A stretch of DNA of 9,956 bases from Candidatus Enterousia merdequi (GTDB lineage: Bacteria > Pseudomonadota > Alphaproteobacteria > Rs-D84). The stretch covers positions 1 to 9,956 of the forward strand of contig JAGHTM010000048.1 of NCBI GenBank assembly GCA_018065345.1, in the 5' to 3' direction. Positions 5,616 through 9,956 of this stretch are shown here, one piece after another (positions within the stretch are counted from its first letter, which is position 1; the number at the start of each line of letters is the position of its first letter). The notes below the pieces were generated by a model, which did not search any database, was not told the origin of the DNA, and worked only from the letters and a program-made list of their open reading frames with translations. A program made the position numbers and the translations under genes.

Positions 5616-7277
5616 ATGCGTTTTAATATTGGAAAAGATATTTTACCACATGAATACAAAGGCGAAATTTATAATCGTGAAAGTGCAAATCGGTTGCATA
5701 TTATCAAAGCTGTATTTGTTTTTTTATTTTGTGTTTTTATTGCCAGAACATTACAACTTGGGCTGTTAAGTAGTGAATATAAAAAATATAATTTAAGTGG
5801 TTCTGAGATAGAAAGCAGGGCAGATATCATAGATAGAAATGGTGTCGTTCTTGCTAAAAGTATAAGATCTGGAAACATAAAATTATTTCCATCACGCGTG
5901 AAAGATAAACACGTTGATAGTGTCGCAAATGTTATTCATAATATTTCCCCTATGGATTATTCTGTGGAAGACGCTTTGAATTTAATACATTCTGGAAAAC
6001 GTGGCGTGTATATCAAAAAAAATGCCAGTGAAGAACAGCTTAAATATGTCAGGGAAGCACACAGAAAATATGATTGTTTTGAGATAGAACAATTTACAAA
6101 AAGATATTATCCACAAAGAAATGTTTTTGCTCATGTTATCGGTTTTGCTGGTAAAGATGCAGGACTTGAAGGTGTAGAATTTATATATGATAAATACTTG
6201 CAAGAAAATGAAGATCCTTTGCGGTTGTCCATAGATTCTCGTGTTCAAAATATTTTCCATGAACAATTGACGCGTGCAATGGATAAATATCGTGCCAAAG
6301 GGGCTATGGGTATGTTGATGAATTCAAGTACTGGTGAAATGGTTGCTATGGTTCAAATTCCAGATTATGACCCGAATAATATAAATGCGAGTTCTGTGTC
6401 TGTGCGTAAATTAAAATTATTGCGTGATAATTTTGAAATGGGGTCAATATTCAAAATATTTAATACGGCAATGGCATTTGAAAATGGTTTGCAAAATAAA
6501 GAATATAAGATAGATGAACCATTGATGATATATGATAAATTTGGTAGAAGGGCTATGCGAAAGCCAATAGATGATGTGTCTTCATTCAAGCGAGATATTA
6601 AGAAAATGGGTGTCAAAAATATGAAAGCTCCAGAGATAATGTTGCATTCTTGTAATGTTGGAAGTGCACGCATTGCTCTTGATTTGCCAGATGGAACACA
6701 AAAAGAATTTTTCCACAGATTGAATTTTGATAAACCATTAAGTTTAGAATTTGGAAAAACAGAAACAGCATTGACATATAAAGTTTGGGGTCCTGTAGAA
6801 AGAGCAACTGCTGCATTTGGGCATGGTATTGCAGTAACACCAATGCATTTATTGTTGGGAGTTAATGCTATGACAAATGGTGGAATTTATATCTATCCTA
6901 CATTATTGAAAAGAAATGTTGGTGCCGTGCGTGGAGAAAGAATCTTAAGTTCAGAGATTTCATCTAATTTACGTAATATAATGTTTAATATCGCTGAAAA
7001 AACTACTGCAAAGAAAGCGCGTGTCAAAGGTATTGATATTGGCGGAAAAACAGGGACTGCTGAAAAACGTGGTGCAGATAGATATGTTGATAAAAATAGA
7101 AATGTTACGGTGTTTACAGGAATCTTTCCTGTGTCTGCACCGCAGTATATAATAATGATTATGTTGGATGAACCACAGGGGACAAAAGAGTCTGGTGGTT
7201 GGAAAACTGCAGCATGGAATGCAGTGCCAACAGCCGGTGCAATATTAGATGGAATCATACCATTGCTATTTGAATAA
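5616..7277 (+). CDS. ftsI: Septal class B penicillin-binding protein 3 (FtsI)
   Basis: Divisome transpeptidase that cross-links septal peptidoglycan with FtsW; bitopic, periplasmic catalytic domain, 553 residues (usual 550-600). A transmembrane helix (about 29-44) is followed by the PBP dimerisation domain, with SRADIIDRNGVVLA (67-80) and KRYYPQRNVFAHVIGF (162-177). The transpeptidase domain has all three motifs: S277-I-F-K280 in EMGSIFK (catalytic Ser277), S345-C-N347 in HSCNVGSA, and K478-T-G480 in GGKTGTAEK. The SIFK box has Ile where Thr or Val is common. ATG 5616 is chosen because GGTGGA (5605-5610) is 5 nt upstream; an earlier in-frame ATG at 5592 lies deep inside ftsL. The gap to ftsL is 1 nt. 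FtsI rather than another PBP2 class follows from the ftsL pairing. murE, the usual next gene, is replaced by recJ. Confidence 0.92.
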   Translation: MRFNIGKDILPHEYKGEIYNRESANRLHIIKAVFVFLFCVFIARTLQLGLLSSEYKKYNLSGSEIESRADIIDRNGVVLAKSIRSGNIKLFPSRVKDKHVDSVANVIHNISPMDYSVEDALNLIHSGKRGVYIKKNASEEQLKYVREAHRKYDCFEIEQFTKRYYPQRNVFAHVIGFAGKDAGLEGVEFIYDKYLQENEDPLRLSIDSRVQNIFHEQLTRAMDKYRAKGAMGMLMNSSTGEMVAMVQIPDYDPNNINASSVSVRKLKLLRDNFEMGSIFKIFNTAMAFENGLQNKEYKIDEPLMIYDKFGRRAMRKPIDDVSSFKRDIKKMGVKNMKAPEIMLHSCNVGSARIALDLPDGTQKEFFHRLNFDKPLSLEFGKTETALTYKVWGPVERATAAFGHGIAVTPMHLLLGVNAMTNGGIYIYPTLLKRNVGAVRGERILSSEISSNLRNIMFNIAEKTTAKKARVKGIDIGGKTGTAEKRGADRYVDKNRNVTVFTGIFPVSAPQYIIMIMLDEPQGTKESGGWKTAAWNAVPTAGAILDGIIPLLFE

Positions 7278-7291
7278 TTTTATAGTATAAT
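7263..7291 (+). promoter_or_regulatory. Promoter for recJ-nrnA
   Basis: TTGCTA (7263-7268) and TATAAT (7286-7291) are spaced by the ideal 17 bp, with a start expected near 7297, about 24 nt before recJ. The -35 lies inside the last codons of ftsI. The -10 sits within a perfect 12-bp palindrome, GTATAATTATAC (7285-7296). No terminator separates ftsI from recJ, so read-through may add to expression. Confidence 0.7.
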
Positions 7292-7296
7292 TATAC
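7285..7296. repeat. 12-bp perfect palindrome over the recJ -10 box
   Basis: GTATAATTATAC reads the same on both strands and spans the -10 element of the recJ promoter. It could be an operator, but a TATAAT-containing palindrome is easily produced by chance in DNA this AT-rich. Confidence 0.35.
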
Positions 7297-7320
7297 CGAT
7301 AATAAAAAAAAGAGTGAATA

Positions 7321-9075
7321 GTGCGTAGAATAGTAGAAAACTCCATGCTTGGAAAAGTATGGGAAGTGTCGGATAATTATAATCAAAATATTGATTTAAG
7401 CGATACAGAAAATTTAGTTAGAAACATTTTGATTTCTCGTGGCATTGTTGATGACACAGAGATGGAACGTTTTTTACATCCTTCAATTAAAGAATACATG
7501 CCGGATCCATTTGTCCTTAAGGATATGGATATCGCAACACGTATTATTGCAGATGCAATTTGTGAACATAAAAAAATTGCTATTTATGGTGATTATGATG
7601 TTGATGGAATTACATCTACTGCGGTATTTGTAAAGTATTTGCAAAATATTGGAGTTGATGTTTCTTGGCATTTGCCAACGCGTGAAGGCGAAGGTTATGG
7701 CCTTAATATTTCTGCCATAGAACAAATTGCAAAAGATGGTGTCGATTTAATAATAACTGTTGATTGTGGAATAAGTGGAAACGCAGAAGTTGATAAAGCA
7801 AAAGAATTAGGGTTAAACATAGTTATCACAGACCATCATTCACCAGATACAATTTTGCCAAACGCAGATGCAATCATAAACCCAAAACGTACAGATGATA
7901 CATCTGGTTTAACATTTTTGGCTGGAGTAGGGGTTGCATTTTTGACTTTGGTTGCATTAAATCGTGAGTTAAAAAATAGAAACTTTTTTGATGAAAATAA
8001 ACCACAAATAAATTTATTAAATTATATGGATTTAGTTGCGCTGGGAACAATTTGTGACACTATGCCATTGATAGATTTGAATCGTGCTTTTGTTTCTACA
8101 GGACTTAAAGTTTTGGCATTACAACAAAATCTTGGACTTAAAACTTTGATGAATTTAGCAGGAGTAAAACAACCGTCTGTATATACTGTGGGGTTTGCTA
8201 TTGGACCGCGACTTAATGCGGCTGGACGTCTTGATTCTGCAGCCCCTGCGTTGGAATTGCTATTGACGGATAACCCTTTGATTGCAAATGATTTGGCTAA
8301 TAAATTGCATCAAATGAACCAAGAAAGAATAGATATTCAAAATAATATAATGTTATCTGTGACGGATATGGCAAACAAATGTTGTAGTGATGGAAAATGC
8401 AGTTTGTTTGTTTGTGGCGATAATTGGCACGGTGGGGTTATGGGGATAATCGCTGGCCGATTAAAAGATAAATATAATTTACCAACTTGTGTTGCAACGC
8501 GTAATGATGGTGTTATAAATGGATCTGGGCGTTCTATACCAGAAATAGATTTGGGCAAAATTATACACGAAGCGTTGGCTGTTGGAATTTTAACAGAAGG
8601 CGGTGGGCATTCTGCGGCAGCAGGTTTTACATTAAATGTTGAACATGAACAAGATTTTTGTGAGTTTTTAGAAAAATCTGTCAAAGAACAATTACAAGGG
8701 GAACGACCAACACCAAAGGTTGTTGTTGATGCAGAGATAGATGCAAGTGGTGCAGATATGAGATTGTTGGAATCTTTATCTGAATTGGCACCGTTTGGAC
8801 AATCTAATCCGGAACCAATGTTAGTTTTGTCTGGTTGTGTTCTTAAATATGCAACAACTATGGGAAATGGCGCACATTTACGTGGAATGATAAGGACAAG
8901 TAGTGGAAATCAATTATCATTTGTAGGTTTTAATTTGGTTGGAACGCCTGTTGGTGATTTTCTACTGGACGATGCAAATATAAATACTAAAATAATGATG
9001 TTAGGCAGATTAAAAGAAAATGAATACAATGGTCGTGTAAGTGTTCAATTTTTACTTGAAGATATGGCGATGTAA
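7321..9075 (+). CDS. recJ: Single-stranded-DNA-specific exonuclease RecJ
   Basis: 5'-to-3' single-strand DNA exonuclease of recombination and mismatch repair, cytoplasmic; 584 residues, close to the 577 of E. coli. The DHH domain shows DYDVDGITSTA (91-101), DCG (148-150) and DHH (171-173), metal-binding residues of the family. GPRLNAAGRL (295-304) is the RecJ linker motif. The DHHA1 domain has WHGGVMGIIAGRLK (369-382), GSGRS (401-405) and GGGHSAAAG (427-435). The OB-like C-terminal part contains ELAPFGQSNPEP. The start is taken as GTG 7321 with AGAG (7311-7314) 6 nt upstream, because the conserved N-terminal S-x-x-G-x-x-W (residues 8-14) precedes or straddles the next ATG (7345). The following gene starts directly at its stop codon. 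Confidence 0.95.
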   Translation: MRRIVENSMLGKVWEVSDNYNQNIDLSDTENLVRNILISRGIVDDTEMERFLHPSIKEYMPDPFVLKDMDIATRIIADAICEHKKIAIYGDYDVDGITSTAVFVKYLQNIGVDVSWHLPTREGEGYGLNISAIEQIAKDGVDLIITVDCGISGNAEVDKAKELGLNIVITDHHSPDTILPNADAIINPKRTDDTSGLTFLAGVGVAFLTLVALNRELKNRNFFDENKPQINLLNYMDLVALGTICDTMPLIDLNRAFVSTGLKVLALQQNLGLKTLMNLAGVKQPSVYTVGFAIGPRLNAAGRLDSAAPALELLLTDNPLIANDLANKLHQMNQERIDIQNNIMLSVTDMANKCCSDGKCSLFVCGDNWHGGVMGIIAGRLKDKYNLPTCVATRNDGVINGSGRSIPEIDLGKIIHEALAVGILTEGGGHSAAAGFTLNVEHEQDFCEFLEKSVKEQLQGERPTPKVVVDAEIDASGADMRLLESLSELAPFGQSNPEPMLVLSGCVLKYATTMGNGAHLRGMIRTSSGNQLSFVGFNLVGTPVGDFLLDDANINTKIMMLGRLKENEYNGRVSVQFLLEDMAM

Positions 9076-9956
9076 ATGGATAAAAACAAAATAGAAATTT
9101 TTATAGATAAAATAAAAAATGCAAAATCTATTGCAATTTCTGGACATAAAAATCTGGATGGGGATGCTTTGGGTTCTGCGTTGGCTTTGATGAAAATCAT
9201 AGAATTAAATTTTGGGAAACAAGCGACCGTTATCTATGATGGCAATATTCCAAAGTTTTTAGAAGAAATACCTTTGCGAAATCAGGCACATTTTCATGGT
9301 AAAATTCCAGAAGATACAAAATTTGATTTGTATATTTTGGTTGATTATGGAACACGTATTCATCTTGGTGGGGCAGAAAAATTTGTAAAAAAATCTGATT
9401 TTGTGATTGAGTTTGATCATCATATAAATGATGATTTAGTTGGCGATTTATGCTTTGATGATGTTACGAAATCGGCTACATCACAAATAATTTATGATTT
9501 GGTACGCACTGCTAATTTCAAAATAGATCAAGATATTATTGACTTGCTGACGATTGCACTTATTACTGATACTGGCCGTTTCAGATTTGTTAAAAATAGT
9601 GGCGCATTACTTGATGCAGCAAGTTTGGTTGATGCAGGGGCGAATGTTTCTGATTTAACTAATATGTTAAATAACAGGGATAAAAAAACCGTGTTGGTAG
9701 AATCTAAGGCTGCTGCAAATGCTGAATTTTTTATGAAAAATCGTCTTGTGATAGCAACAATAGAAAAATCAGATTATAATAAACTTGATGGTCGTGGCGA
9801 ATTGGTTTTGTCTGTTCTTGGTGAAATTTATGGCGTTGAATATGTGGCGTTATTAAAAGAACAAAAAGAAAATCAAATTGGAATATCTTTGCGAAGCAAG
9901 ACAATACCAATAAATGAAATCGCAGAATCTCTTGGTGGAGGTGGTCATCCGTATGC
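9076..9956 (+). CDS. nrnA: DHH-DHHA1 phosphoesterase, NrnA-like (oligoribonuclease/pAp phosphatase), 3'-truncated
   Basis: The frame stays open from ATG 9076 to the window end: 293 full codons plus two bases, against about 310-340 residues in the family. The order of motifs fits NrnA: GHKNLDGDALGS (23-34), an Asp in ILVDYG (Asp90), FDHH (113-116, Asp114-His115-His116) and TDTGRF (164-169). The DHHA1 domain follows, with LDGRGE (237-242), ISLRSK (270-275) and the start of the GGGGHPYA motif at the edge. Such enzymes degrade short oligonucleotides and dephosphorylate pAp. RecJ-specific segments are missing. A related DHH protein (GdpP-type or other) is less likely because no membrane, PAS or GGDEF part is present. 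The ATG abuts the recJ TAA (TAAATG), so translation is probably coupled; no strong Shine-Dalgarno is visible. Confidence 0.87.
   Translation, partial: MDKNKIEIFIDKIKNAKSIAISGHKNLDGDALGSALALMKIIELNFGKQATVIYDGNIPKFLEEIPLRNQAHFHGKIPEDTKFDLYILVDYGTRIHLGGAEKFVKKSDFVIEFDHHINDDLVGDLCFDDVTKSATSQIIYDLVRTANFKIDQDIIDLLTIALITDTGRFRFVKNSGALLDAASLVDAGANVSDLTNMLNNRDKKTVLVESKAAANAEFFMKNRLVIATIEKSDYNKLDGRGELVLSVLGEIYGVEYVALLKEQKENQIGISLRSKTIPINEIAESLGGGGHPY

Noticed and set aside
6893..7258. 121-residue minus-strand open frame opposite ftsI
   Set aside because: It is a shadow of the transpeptidase domain, whose three catalytic motifs are intact on the plus strand.
8337..8684. 115-residue minus-strand open frame opposite recJ
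   Set aside because: It overlaps the conserved DHHA1 motifs of RecJ and has no recognisable features.
1..9956. CRISPR array, transposon, phage, toxin-antitoxin or secondary-metabolite genes
   Set aside because: No regularly spaced repeats, transposase motifs, terminal inverted repeats, tRNA or integrase were seen. All long frames match housekeeping families.

Overview
This window looks like ordinary chromosome from an AT-rich bacterium, most likely a low-GC alphaproteobacterium, perhaps host- or gut-associated with a compact genome. Three things point that way. A SPOR-domain protein sits directly before tatA, a remnant of the alphaproteobacterial argS-SPOR-nagZ-scpAB-tatABC neighbourhood. 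The DksA has the degenerate zinc-finger region typical of alphaproteobacterial DksA. Intergenic gaps are very short (0, 1, 5, 12 nt). Nearly all genes stop with TAA, and TGG tryptophan codons are normal, so nothing suggests a changed genetic code. The lineage is an inference. I see no tRNA, rRNA, CRISPR array, insertion sequence, phage gene or attachment site.

Layout. Positions 1-1452 hold the 3' three quarters of thrS (threonyl-tRNA synthetase), closed by a hairpin at 1459-1482. A 45-residue lipoprotein follows (1511-1648). A strong extended -10 promoter (1651-1678) then drives a membrane-anchored SPOR protein and tatA (1711-2640). This unit ends in a terminator (2640-2666) that also serves the converging minus-strand operon trxA-dksA (3423 down to 2671). 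A 74-bp divergent promoter region (3424-3497) separates trxA from the plus-strand run. That run is sufS-sufT-sufE (cysteine desulfurase, MIP18-type assembly factor, sulfur acceptor; 3498-5294), then ftsL-ftsI (septal cell wall synthesis; 5327-7277), then recJ and a second DHH-family phosphoesterase resembling NrnA (7321 to the window end, truncated).

How the genes work together. SufS strips sulfur from cysteine, SufE takes the persulfide, and SufT helps mature Fe-S clusters; the SufBCD scaffold is not here. FtsL and FtsI belong to the divisome, and the SPOR protein may also bind septal peptidoglycan. RecJ degrades 5'-ended single-stranded DNA, and NrnA-type enzymes finish off short oligonucleotides and pAp, so the pair could form a nucleic-acid turnover unit. 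TrxA with a cysteine-poor DksA links redox control and transcriptional control in one operon.

I found no convincing undescribed system. The most useful leads are the DksA without zinc ligands encoded directly after thioredoxin, the tandem DHH pair with a TAAATG junction, ftsL-ftsI outside the usual dcw cluster, and the small orphan lipoprotein.
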